Source of the DNA: Pseudomonadota bacterium
GTDB taxonomy: Archaea > Thermoplasmatota > SW-10-69-26 > JACQPN01 > JAJPHT01
Length of the DNA: 64,000 nt
Reading direction: 5' to 3'
NCBI GenBank assembly: GCA_021325135.1
Contig: JAJPHT010000015.1
Location: 1-64,000 of the forward strand
Position numbers and translations under genes: made by a program. This document shows, in pieces, positions 15,223-22,280 of the stretch (within the stretch, counting starts at the first letter, position 1; each line of letters opens with the position of its first letter). A model generated the notes under the pieces. The model was not told where the DNA came from, did not search any database, and saw nothing but the letters and a program-made list of their open reading frames with translations.

Positions 15223-15789
15223 CTAGTTGCTCCCGGTCCCCGCGTCGCCCAGGGGGAACCGCGCGGGCTTGCGGCCGCTGGCGGGCTCGGCGTCCTCTCG
15301 GGCGAGCACCGAGACGGGGAGCCCCGCGTCGGCGCGGACCTCCAGCGCCTTGTGCATGGCGTCGAAGCTGCGGGCGAACGCGCGGGCCCTGGCGCCCTCG
15401 GCGGCCCGCTCCTGGAGCACGTCCTGGACCGCGGAGACGATCTCGGCGAGGCGCACCGGCTTGATGAAGCAGCGGTCGAGGCGCGCCTCGTTGACGCCGC
15501 GCTCGGCCAGGTGCGCGTCCGGGTAGGCGGTCATCATGAAGCGTGCGACCTGGGGGTGCAGGACCCGGACGCGCGCCAGGAGGTCGAGCCCCGTCATGCC
15601 CGGTATCTGGTAGTCGCTGAGGACGACGTCCACCTGCGCATGGTGCAGGACGCGAAGGGCCTCCTGGGAGCTGCCCGCCGTGAGGACCTCGATCCCGGCC
15701 CGGTGGAAGACGGCCTGGAGGACGTCGCGGATGGCGGGCTCGTCGTCGACGACGAGGACGACCGCCGGGGGAAGCGTCAAGGGCGGCAT
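15223..15789 (-). CDS. Orphan response-regulator receiver protein
   Basis: This encodes 188 residues. The receiver domain fills residues 8-130, with the acidic pair Asp15-Asp16, phospho-acceptor Asp59, Thr87 and Lys110 in the expected order. The remaining 55 residues show no DNA-binding or enzymatic output domain and are charged and Gly/Pro-rich at the end. No histidine kinase is encoded in this window, so the partner lies elsewhere. Such stand-alone receivers act through protein contacts, for example in chemotaxis or kinase relays. Confidence 0.88.
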   Translation of the reverse strand: MPPLTLPPAVVLVVDDEPAIRDVLQAVFHRAGIEVLTAGSSQEALRVLHHAQVDVVLSDYQIPGMTGLDLLARVRVLHPQVARFMMTAYPDAHLAERGVNEARLDRCFIKPVRLAEIVSAVQDVLQERAAEGARARAFARSFDAMHKALEVRADAGLPVSVLAREDAEPASGRKPARFPLGDAGTGSN

Positions 15790-15866
15790 GGGGAACCCCA
15801 GTCACCGTGGCGCGCGGGGGGTATTTGGGGGGCCGTCCGCCGCCCCGGGACGGACGCTGCGCTGGC

Positions 15867-15886
15867 CCGGAAAAAATGAGAAAAGG
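15867..15886 (-). terminator. T-tract terminator downstream of the cupredoxin gene
   Basis: On the minus strand, CCCCTTTTCTCATTTTTTCC follows the cupredoxin stop codon by about 25 bp. Two T-runs after a GC-rich stretch match archaeal terminators. Confidence 0.55.
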
Positions 15887-15911
15887 GGGGCCTCAGGCCC
15901 CCGAGGCTCGC

Positions 15912-16343
15912 CTACGGCTCGACGACGATCAGCCCGTGCATCTCCGGGTGGAGCTTGCAGTAGTAGGGCAGCGCGAAGGAGCCGTCGGGGAGCGCCTTCG
16001 CCGTCGCGCAGGTGGAGGTCGTGGGCACGCCGCCGACGTCGTAGGTGGCCTGGAGCTCGCTGCCCACGATGGTCAGCGTCACGGGCGTGCTGGCCGCGGT
16101 GTTGCTGTACGTGACGCGGAAGCACGTGTCGGTCACCTGGATGCCGGAGCCGTCGGCGTTGACGTGCGTGATGTCCAGGGCGGTCCACGAGACGGTGGAG
16201 CCGCTCGTGACGATGGCGACCGGCGTCACGAAGCCGAGGGCCGAGCCCTGGAGCCCGCACGGGTTGGCGCAGGTGGCGGGGACGGCGGCGATGGAGAGGC
16301 CGGAGACGGCCAGCAGGGCGAAGAGGGGAAGGGTCAGACGCAT
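15912..16343 (-). CDS. Secreted cupredoxin (type-1 copper protein)
   Basis: This encodes 143 residues with a signal peptide (about 1-23). The type-1 copper ligands are visible: His60 in DITHVNADG, then Cys129, His132 and Met135 in PYYCKLHPEMHG at the C-terminus, as in plastocyanin, halocyanin and amicyanin. Additional Cys pairs (25/29 and 74/112) could form disulfides. It probably carries one electron outside the membrane. It starts 5 bp after the stop of the Gly/Asp repeat protein gene and is likely co-transcribed with it. Confidence 0.82.
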   Translation of the reverse strand: MRLTLPLFALLAVSGLSIAAVPATCANPCGLQGSALGFVTPVAIVTSGSTVSWTALDITHVNADGSGIQVTDTCFRVTYSNTAASTPVTLTIVGSELQATYDVGGVPTTSTCATAKALPDGSFALPYYCKLHPEMHGLIVVEP

Positions 16344-16348
16344 GGGGA

Positions 16349-18187
16349 TCACCAGAGGTTGAGGTTGAGGTCGAGAGGGGTGTTGACGTCGGCGCCCGCG
16401 ACCCAGACGGCGTTGTCCTGGGCCTGCGAGGGGCCGCCGATGTACGTGTCGGCGCCGCCGACGTCGAGGTAGTCGCCCACCACGTTGCCGCCGTAGCCGT
16501 TGATGTCGATGAGCGTGGAGCCGCCGGCGAGCACGCCGCGGCCCTGCATGACGGAGCCGCCGGCACCGTTGGCGTTCATCTCGTGGTGGTCGTTGCCGCC
16601 CACGTCGATGAACAGGCCGTAGGCAGCGCCGATGCCGCCGAAGCCCTCGTTCATGGTGTGCGCCTGGTAGGGGCTGATGGAGGTGCCCTCGTACCAGTCG
16701 TCGCCGCCGAGGTCGAGGAAGACGCCGGCGCCGCCGAGGCTGCCGGTTCCATACTCGCAGTTGAGCAGGGGGTTGATCCACGGGTTCGTCGCGTGGTCCG
16801 TGACCTCGTACTCGTCGTTGCCGCCGTCGTCCACCATGACGCCCAGGCCCGCGAAGGCGCCGAAGCCCATGGCGTAGAAGTCGGTGGTGACGCCCTCGTC
16901 GTCGGCGTAGTACGTGTCGGCCGCGCCGCCCTGGTCGACCAGGACGCCCGTGCCGCCGTAGAAGCCGGTGCCGTCGGTGTAGATGCCCTCGAAGCCGGCG
17001 CCGTTGGGGATGCCCAGGCCGTGGCTGAGCCACTGGTCCCAGCCGCCCGCGTCGGCGCTGATGCCCACGCCGCCCAGCCCGCCGAAGCCCTGGCCGAACT
17101 CCCAGATGCTCTCGCCCGTGCTCTGCACGTTGAGGTCGTAGACGTCGTTGCCGCCGGTGTCCAGCAGGAGGCCGTAGCCCGCCTCGCCGAAGCCCTGCGC
17201 GCCGCCGTCCACGTACTGGAAGAAGGGGAAGCCGCTGCTGCGCGTCATGGTGGAGTGGTACTGGTCGTCGCCCGCGACGTCGTAGAGGACGCCCAGGCCG
17301 CCCAGGATGCCCGCACCCTGCGCAAGGCTGGGCGCGCCGTTGTACGTGTACACGTCGTTGCCGGCGAGGTCCAGCGCGACCGCGACCGCGAGGCCGTTGC
17401 ACACCGCGAACTCGTCGGTGAGGTCGGGGCACGCCGCGGCGGTGCGGACGTTGTAGTGGTCGTTGCCCGCGGGGTCCACGACGAGGATCGGGTCCTGGCC
17501 CGAGTACGTGTCGTCGCCGGTGCTGCCGAGGATCACGAAGCCGAAGGGGTCCTTGAAGATCGGCGTGGAAGTGCGGGGGAACGCGGGGACCGCCTGGCGG
17601 AACGCGTTCATCGCCGCGACGAGGCCGTCGGCGCGCGCCACCATGGCGTCGCGCTGCTCGGCCGTGAGCAGGGGCGCGCGGCTTGTGAGCGGGTCCGAGA
17701 CGCGGGCCTTCACGTCCTTGGCGATGGGAAGCTGGCCCTCGTAGGCGTCCGCGACGGCCTTCACGAGGTCCGCGAAGGGCCCGCGCACGTCGGCGGGCAC
17801 GGCCGCGGCGCGCGCGGCGAGGTCGGCGGCGTCCGCCGGGTGGCCCGCGAGGGCGTCCAGGCGGCCCACCTGGGCCGCGAGGTCCGCGTGCGCGGCGGGC
17901 GCGGGGGCGCCCAGCGCCGCGAGGCGCGCGGGCGAGGCCACGCGCGTCCAGTCCGCGGGCGAGCGGCCGTTGAACGAGCCGTGCAGCGACGCCTGGGCGT
18001 TGGCCACGGGGTCGGAGCCCGTCTTCGCCGGGACGGACCAGAGGGCGGAGACGGCGGGGTCCGCCGCCAGCTCACCAAGGGTCCTGTAGTCGTGGGCGCT
18101 CGCCACGGGCGTCCTCAAGCCCATGGCGGCGCCGAGTCCTGCGGTGGTGACTAGCGCGATCAGAATGATAGCAGCTGCGCGTCGCAA
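16349..18187 (-). CDS. Secreted Gly/Asp repeat protein (GGxDxY repeats)
   Basis: This encodes 612 residues with a signal peptide (about 1-30), then a helical Ala-rich region to about 205, then a repeat region to the C-terminus. The repeat reads roughly G-x-G-V-L-x-D-x-G-G-N-D-x-Y and occurs about a dozen times (GGNDVYDL, AGDDQYHS, GGNDEYEV, GGDDWYEG, GGNDHHEM). Dense Asp/Gly turns suggest calcium-binding beta-rolls reminiscent of RTX repeats, though the consensus differs. A second protein of the same architecture is encoded at 61262-62959. The cupredoxin gene lies 5 bp downstream. Function unknown; a surface structural role is inferred. Confidence 0.8.
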   Translation of the reverse strand: MRRAAAIILIALVTTAGLGAAMGLRTPVASAHDYRTLGELAADPAVSALWSVPAKTGSDPVANAQASLHGSFNGRSPADWTRVASPARLAALGAPAPAAHADLAAQVGRLDALAGHPADAADLAARAAAVPADVRGPFADLVKAVADAYEGQLPIAKDVKARVSDPLTSRAPLLTAEQRDAMVARADGLVAAMNAFRQAVPAFPRTSTPIFKDPFGFVILGSTGDDTYSGQDPILVVDPAGNDHYNVRTAAACPDLTDEFAVCNGLAVAVALDLAGNDVYTYNGAPSLAQGAGILGGLGVLYDVAGDDQYHSTMTRSSGFPFFQYVDGGAQGFGEAGYGLLLDTGGNDVYDLNVQSTGESIWEFGQGFGGLGGVGISADAGGWDQWLSHGLGIPNGAGFEGIYTDGTGFYGGTGVLVDQGGAADTYYADDEGVTTDFYAMGFGAFAGLGVMVDDGGNDEYEVTDHATNPWINPLLNCEYGTGSLGGAGVFLDLGGDDWYEGTSISPYQAHTMNEGFGGIGAAYGLFIDVGGNDHHEMNANGAGGSVMQGRGVLAGGSTLIDINGYGGNVVGDYLDVGGADTYIGGPSQAQDNAVWVAGADVNTPLDLNLNLW

Positions 18188-18224
18188 GCGTGTGCCTCCG
18201 AGGACGGAGCCGCCGCGCTCGCTA

Positions 18225-18240
18225 TGTAGCTCTGGCTACA
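18225..18240. promoter_or_regulatory. TGTAGC-N4-GCTACA inverted repeat upstream of the repeat-protein gene
   Basis: A perfect 6-bp inverted repeat with a 4-bp spacer lies about 38 bp upstream of the 18187 start codon and just past the YhbY stop. The position fits an operator near the transcription start. A related TGTAGCTACA palindrome occurs at 37999-38008 ahead of the second RHH-PIN pair. Confidence 0.4.
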
Positions 18241-18255
18241 AACTTGAATCCAATG

Positions 18256-18558
18256 TCAAAAATCCTCCAAGCCTCGCTTGTGGCGAGGCGGGCGGTAGAA
18301 GAGCGCGGTGTGGCCGCGCACCTCCACCAGGCGGACCCGGGCGGCGGCGGCCAGCTGCTTCGCCAGGTCCTTCGCGTCGGCGTCCTCCCGGGCGCCGCGG
18401 AGGATGCGGACCTTGATCAGGGGCTCGCGCTCCAGGCGCTGCTGAAGCTCCTTCACCACGCCCTCGCTGACGCCCTCCTTCCCCACCTGGAAGGCGACGG
18501 GAAGGGTTTGCCCGCTGGCGCGCAGGGCGGCGAGGTCATGGCTCGTCAGGTCGGCCAT
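18256..18558 (-). CDS. YhbY/CRM-domain RNA-binding protein
   Basis: This encodes 100 residues covering a single CRM domain: LPVAFQVGKEGVSEGVVKELQ, then EPLIKVRILRGA and VRLVEVRGHTALFYRP, the family's typical phrases. CRM proteins such as YhbY associate with the large ribosomal subunit or its precursor. The start overlaps the end of the Rnp4 gene by 23 bp, so the two are co-translated. In many archaea this pair lies next to S19e; here about 3.5 kb of other genes separates them. Confidence 0.9.
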   Translation of the reverse strand: MADLTSHDLAALRASGQTLPVAFQVGKEGVSEGVVKELQQRLEREPLIKVRILRGAREDADAKDLAKQLAAAARVRLVEVRGHTALFYRPPRHKRGLEDF

Positions 18559-18880
18559 GGGCCGCCGATGCCGGTCCCCGTGATAAGACCTTCCGCCGCA
18601 CGCGCCCGCACGCCAGGCACGTCGTGACGCGCCGCCCCTCCCGGACGCGCACGCGCGACGTGACGCCCGGCTGGAGGAACGCGAAGCAGCCGCGGCACAC
18701 CCGCGAGTCGAGGGCCAGGCCGCGAAGCTGGTAGCGCGTCTTCACCCGCCACGCCAGCTGCGCGTAGCGGTCCGCCCGGTCTCGGCGCCCCGCCCGCAGC
18801 GCCTCCTGGGCCAGGTCGACGAGCCGCGCCACGCGCTCGCGGGCGACGTCGCGCTCCTCGCCCTTGTTGCGCCGGACCAC
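18536..18880 (-). CDS. rnp4: RNase P protein component 4 (Rpp21/Rnp4)
   Basis: This encodes 114 residues. N-terminal helices (ARERVARLVDLAQEAL and DRYAQLAWRVKTRY) precede a zinc ribbon with CRGC and CLAC pairs around PGVTSRVRVREGRR, as in Rpp21. The protein is part of the archaeal RNase P that trims tRNA 5' ends. The start is GTG at 18880. The C-terminal tail overlaps the YhbY start. Confidence 0.9.
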   Translation of the reverse strand: MVRRNKGEERDVARERVARLVDLAQEALRAGRRDRADRYAQLAWRVKTRYQLRGLALDSRVCRGCFAFLQPGVTSRVRVREGRRVTTCLACGRVRRKVLSRGPASAAHGRPDEP

Positions 18881-18995
18881 GCCCCGCAGACGCGCCCGCG
18901 CCGGATGAGCCCTCCGAGGGCGCCCACTCCCCCGAAGCTTTCATAGAGGGGCAGAACTTCTCGCGCCACCCCCTGAGGATGACTCAGGCGTCTTT

Positions 18996-19079
18996 GCGGA
19001 CGTCGCCTAGCCCGGTATGGCGCGGCACTGGAAATGCCGTGTCTGAAAGGACCCGGGAGTTCAAATCTCACCGTCCGCG
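18996..19079 (+). tRNA. tRNA-Ser(GGA)
   Basis: The acceptor stem is GCGGACG (18996-19002) with CGTCCGC (19072-19078) and discriminator G at 19079. The anticodon stem CGGCA/TGCCG frames the loop CTGGAAA with anticodon GGA (19030-19032), decoding serine UCC/UCU. A long variable arm (about 19040-19054, GTC/GAC stem) is typical of class II tRNA-Ser. The T-loop is TTCAAAT. One mismatch is seen in the T-stem (GGGAG/CTCAC). CCA is not encoded and there is no intron. Confidence 0.9.
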
Positions 19080-19107
19080 CTTCCTTTGCCCACGCAGGGT
19101 GCTGCAT

Positions 19108-19668
19108 TCACCTCAGCGTGATCGTCGTGTCCGCCCCGTAGGTGGGGGGCGTCCGGAAGTCGGCGTCCAGGGGGGCGCCCGTCTCGGGGAGGAGCGTCAT
19201 CTGGACAGGCTGGCGGGGCGCGAGGGGCGCGCCAAGCTGGAGCTGGAGCCGGACGAGGTCGCCCGCGAAGAGGACGGCGCTGTGGTTCGTTCCGCGGATC
19301 CACGAGGTCGAGAAGCCGGGCGCTCCGTAGGAGTACGTGGCGACGTGCGTGCCGTCAGAGACCCGCAGCAGGAGCCTCGTGAGGTCCATGGGGGGCGCGC
19401 CGGCGGCAAGCTCCAGGTGGACCTCGACGGCGTCGACGTCCGCGCCCGTGCCGTTGCGCGCGCCGTAGACGCCCACGATCCGGAGGTTGGAGGACACCTC
19501 CGCGGTGGCCTCCTGGCCCGTGCTCTGGGCGCGCGCCTGGAGCGTGCCGGTCGTGCCGATGAGCACGGCCGCGGCGACGGCGGCCACGAGCACCATGGCG
19601 ATGAAGACGATGAGGGTGCCGACGCCGACCTCGGCGCGGTCCGTGGGGAAGGGGCGGTTGCTGTTCAG
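19108..19668 (-). CDS. Archaellin (copy 1), without a standard in-frame start codon
   Basis: The protein has the archaellin N-terminus: a short basic leader, then RAEVGVGTLIVFIAMVLVAA, where the prepilin-type peptidase cuts before the hydrophobic assembly helix. The rest is a beta-rich head with DLTRLLLRVSDG and TSWIRGTNHS, like the two neighbouring copies. In frame, the leader LNSNRPFPTDRAEVG can only begin at a CTG (19668); an ATG 5 bp earlier (19673) is out of frame and hits TGA after two codons. The gene may use CTG, or may carry a one-base indel. The unambiguous internal ATG at 19596 would remove the signal. The gene lies just 28 bp from the tRNA-Ser 3' end, convergent with it. Confidence 0.75.
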   Translation of the reverse strand: MNSNRPFPTDRAEVGVGTLIVFIAMVLVAAVAAAVLIGTTGTLQARAQSTGQEATAEVSSNLRIVGVYGARNGTGADVDAVEVHLELAAGAPPMDLTRLLLRVSDGTHVATYSYGAPGFSTSWIRGTNHSAVLFAGDLVRLQLQLGAPLAPRQPVQMTLLPETGAPLDADFRTPPTYGADTTITLR

Positions 19669-19741
19669 CGCATCACCGCGCCCCCCGTCGGCGCCGCGAA
19701 GGGATGGCCCCCTCGCGACCGCACAAAGGGACGCGGCCGGA

Positions 19742-20305
19742 TCACCGCAGCGTGACGGTGGTGTCGGTGCCGTAGGTGGAGGGCGTCTTGAAGTCCGCGC
19801 TGACGGGCGAGCCCGTCTCGGGGACCAGGGTCACCTGCACGGGAGTGCGCGGCGGCACGAGGGTGCCCAGGTTGAACGACAGCTCGACCAGGTCGCCGCT
19901 GGTCATGACGCCGCTGTTGTTGGTGCCTCGGATCCACGACGTGGAGAAGCCCGGCGCGCCGTAGGAGTAGGTGTAGACGTTGGTGCCGTCCGAGTAGCGG
20001 ATGATCAGCTTGGTCAGGTCCATGGGCAGGGCGCCGGCGGAAAGCTCCGTCTGCGTCTTGATGGTGTAGACATCGACGCTCGTGCTGTTCCGCACGCCGT
20101 AGACGCCGGTCACCTTGAGGTTGGACGCGACCTCCTGGGTCGCCTCCTTGCCGGTGCTCTGCGCCCTCTGCTGCAACGTGCCAGTGGTGTTGATGAGCAC
20201 GGCGGCCGCGACCGCGGCCACGAGGACCATCGCGATGAACACGATGAGCGTGCCCACGCCGACCTCGGCGCGGTCGGAGCGGTGGAAGACCCGGCGTGAC
20301 GTCAT
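19742..20305 (-). CDS. Archaellin (copy 2)
   Basis: This encodes 187 residues from ATG 20305. It has the class III signal MTSRRVFHRSDRAEVGVG followed by the hydrophobic helix TLIVFIAMVLVAAVAAAVLI, then a head domain with MDLTKLIIRYSDGTNVYTYSYG and RGTNNSGV. Archaellins polymerise into the rotating archaellum filament. Its sequence is close to copy 3, pointing to recent duplication. The spacing to copy 1 is about 70 bp and to copy 3 about 150 bp; a pyrimidine/T-rich stretch (on this strand) after copy 3 may terminate it. Confidence 0.92.
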   Translation of the reverse strand: MTSRRVFHRSDRAEVGVGTLIVFIAMVLVAAVAAAVLINTTGTLQQRAQSTGKEATQEVASNLKVTGVYGVRNSTSVDVYTIKTQTELSAGALPMDLTKLIIRYSDGTNVYTYSYGAPGFSTSWIRGTNNSGVMTSGDLVELSFNLGTLVPPRTPVQVTLVPETGSPVSADFKTPSTYGTDTTVTLR

Positions 20306-20458
20306 GGGAATCGCGTGCCCGCCACCGCAGGACCCCGACATGATGGGTTGTCTGTCAGATTGGGCAACGATCTCAGGCAAGAGGGGGAGCGTGGAGTTGG
20401 AAGGAGGAAAGGGAAAAGAAGGGGCCGCCGCCGGGGGGCGACGGCCCGGGGCGCCGCT

Positions 20459-21025
20459 TCAGCGCAGCGTGATGGTCGTGTCCGTGCCGTAGGTCGAGGG
20501 CGTCTTGAAGTCCGCGTTGACCGGGCTGCCGGTCTCGGGGATCAGGACGACCTGGACGGAGGTGCGCGTGGGCAGCGTGGTGCTGATCAGGTTGAACGAC
20601 AGCTCCACGAGGTCGCCGCTGGCCATGACGCCGCTGTTGTTGGTGCCGCGCACCCAGGTGGGCGAGAAGCCGCTGGGGCCGCCGTAGGCGTAGGTGTTGA
20701 CGGTGCTGCCGTCGGAGTAGCGGATGATCAGCTTGGTCAGGTCCATGGGGAGCGCGCCCGCCGACAGCTCGACCTGGCTCTTGACAGTCCAGATGTCGTG
20801 GCTGGTGTCGTTGCGCACGCCGTAGACGCCCGCGACCTTCAGGTTGGACGCGACCTCCTGGGTCGCCTCCTTGCCGGTCGACTGGGCGCGCTGCTGGAGG
20901 GTGCCGGTGGTGTTGATCAGCACCGCGGCAGCCACGGCCGCGACGAGGACCATGGCGATGAACACGATGAGCGTACCGACGCCGACCTCGGCGCGGTCGT
21001 TCACGAACTTCTGGTTGGCCTTCAT
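20459..21025 (-). CDS. Archaellin (copy 3)
   Basis: This encodes 188 residues from ATG 21025 (MKANQKFVNDRAEVGVG, then the same hydrophobic helix as copy 2). The head contains DLTKLIIRYSDGSTVNTYAYG and RGTNNSGVMASGDLVELSFN. It is the first of three tandem archaellin genes. GAAATACG, about 35-40 bp upstream, is the best TATA candidate. No archaellum motor genes (FlaI, FlaJ, FlaH) are in the window. Confidence 0.92.
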   Translation of the reverse strand: MKANQKFVNDRAEVGVGTLIVFIAMVLVAAVAAAVLINTTGTLQQRAQSTGKEATQEVASNLKVAGVYGVRNDTSHDIWTVKSQVELSAGALPMDLTKLIIRYSDGSTVNTYAYGGPSGFSPTWVRGTNNSGVMASGDLVELSFNLISTTLPTRTSVQVVLIPETGSPVNADFKTPSTYGTDTTITLR

Positions 21026-21155
21026 GGGTTTGGTCACCTGAGGTGAGGTCGCGCCTTGGACGTATTTCAACGGGTAGGTGGAGGCTGTTTCGGCGAGCCT
21101 GCGAGGCCGCCGGAGGCTTCAAGACCGGCTTCCGGCGCGCCCCCTTGGGGCCCCC

Positions 21156-22226
21156 TCAGGGCGCCTGCGTGTCGCGGGACGCCAGCAGGGCGTCGACCTC
21201 CGCGAGGGCGCGCTCGGCCAGCTTGCGCGCGGCGCGGTGGTCCAGGCGGCGCGTCCAGAGCGCCAGGAGGCCCGGCCCGCCCAGGCCCAGCCTGCCGCCG
21301 CTGGCGTTGGGGTGGCCCCCTCCGCCGAACGCCTGCGCGACGGTGTGGCACACCGGGACGTCCTTGCGGCTGCGCAGGCTGAAGGCGCCCGTGGGCTTGA
21401 CCAGGATGGAGAGGTCCGCGCCCTTCTCCTCCAGCGCGTGCAGCGTCTCGTTGGTGGGGACGCGGCCGTAGGCGAGGCCGATCCTCGCGCGCTTGCCGCG
21501 CACGATGCGGCTGCGCTTCAGGGCCCAGCGCACCAGCTCCGCGTTCTCCTTGCGGTCCTTCGCGGCCCACCGCTCCAGGGTCGCGTCCACGATGGTCCGC
21601 TTGCGCAGGAGGTGGCGGATCCAGCGCTCGCTGCCGGCCTCGACCACGGCGTGGAAGAGCGTGATGCTGCGCGGGTCCTGCCGCAGCCACAGGTCGTGGT
21701 CGCGCGCGACGGCGGCCAGCTCCGCGGCCCACTTGTCGCCGGGGAGGAGCGCCTTCTGGACGAGGGAGGCGCCCGACTCCTGCGCGCTGAAGTCGACGGT
21801 GAGGTCGCACCCCGCGCGGAAGGCGTCCAGGTCCACGCCCTCCCACTGCTTGTGGTGGTGGTCGCGCCACGCGACGCGCCAGCCGTCCTCGGCCAGGTTG
21901 CGCAGCGTCTCGGCGGCGCGCTGCCCCTCGCCGCGCTGGAGAGAGAGGTCGCTGATGACGAGCCCGCGCGCGCGGCTGGGGACGCGCGTGAGCAATTCTA
22001 GCGCGTCCACCGTCTCGTGCGGCTCCAGGAAGATCGTCTCCACCGCGCCGTCGCCGTAGGCCGCGCGCACGAGCACGTCGCACGTCGCGCCGTCCATGCA
22101 GTCGCCGTGCGTGAAGTGGACGATGGTGCTGGCGGCGTAGGCCTTGCGGTAGAACTCCCGCTCGAAGCGCCAGTCCTTGTACGCGCCCGGCCGGAAGAAC
22201 GACGGGGGCGGGAGGCCAGGCAGCAC
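21156..22226 (-). CDS. DHH/DHHA1-family phosphoesterase
   Basis: This encodes 356 residues if GTG 22226 is used; a TTG at 22253 would add nine. The metal-binding motifs are THGDCMDG (Asp42, Asp45), ISDLS (Asp93) and DHHH (122-125), with the C-terminal GGGGHPNASGGRL loop of DHHA1. The family includes nanoRNase/pAp phosphatase, RecJ-like nucleases and oligonucleotide hydrolases; the substrate of this one is not evident. It lies 54 bp downstream of the SulP gene on the same strand. Confidence 0.85.
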   Translation of the reverse strand: MLPGLPPPSFFRPGAYKDWRFEREFYRKAYAASTIVHFTHGDCMDGATCDVLVRAAYGDGAVETIFLEPHETVDALELLTRVPSRARGLVISDLSLQRGEGQRAAETLRNLAEDGWRVAWRDHHHKQWEGVDLDAFRAGCDLTVDFSAQESGASLVQKALLPGDKWAAELAAVARDHDLWLRQDPRSITLFHAVVEAGSERWIRHLLRKRTIVDATLERWAAKDRKENAELVRWALKRSRIVRGKRARIGLAYGRVPTNETLHALEEKGADLSILVKPTGAFSLRSRKDVPVCHTVAQAFGGGGHPNASGGRLGLGGPGLLALWTRRLDHRAARKLAERALAEVDALLASRDTQAP

Positions 22227-22280
22227 GCCCGCGGAGTCCCGGGGCGGATTCAAAAGGGTTCCGGGTCGAAGGCGGAGCCC

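Noticed and set aside
22226..22253. TTG start for the DHH phosphoesterase
   Set aside because: It adds nine Pro/Arg/Ser-type residues without conserved character; GTG 22226 is preferred, though TTG remains possible.
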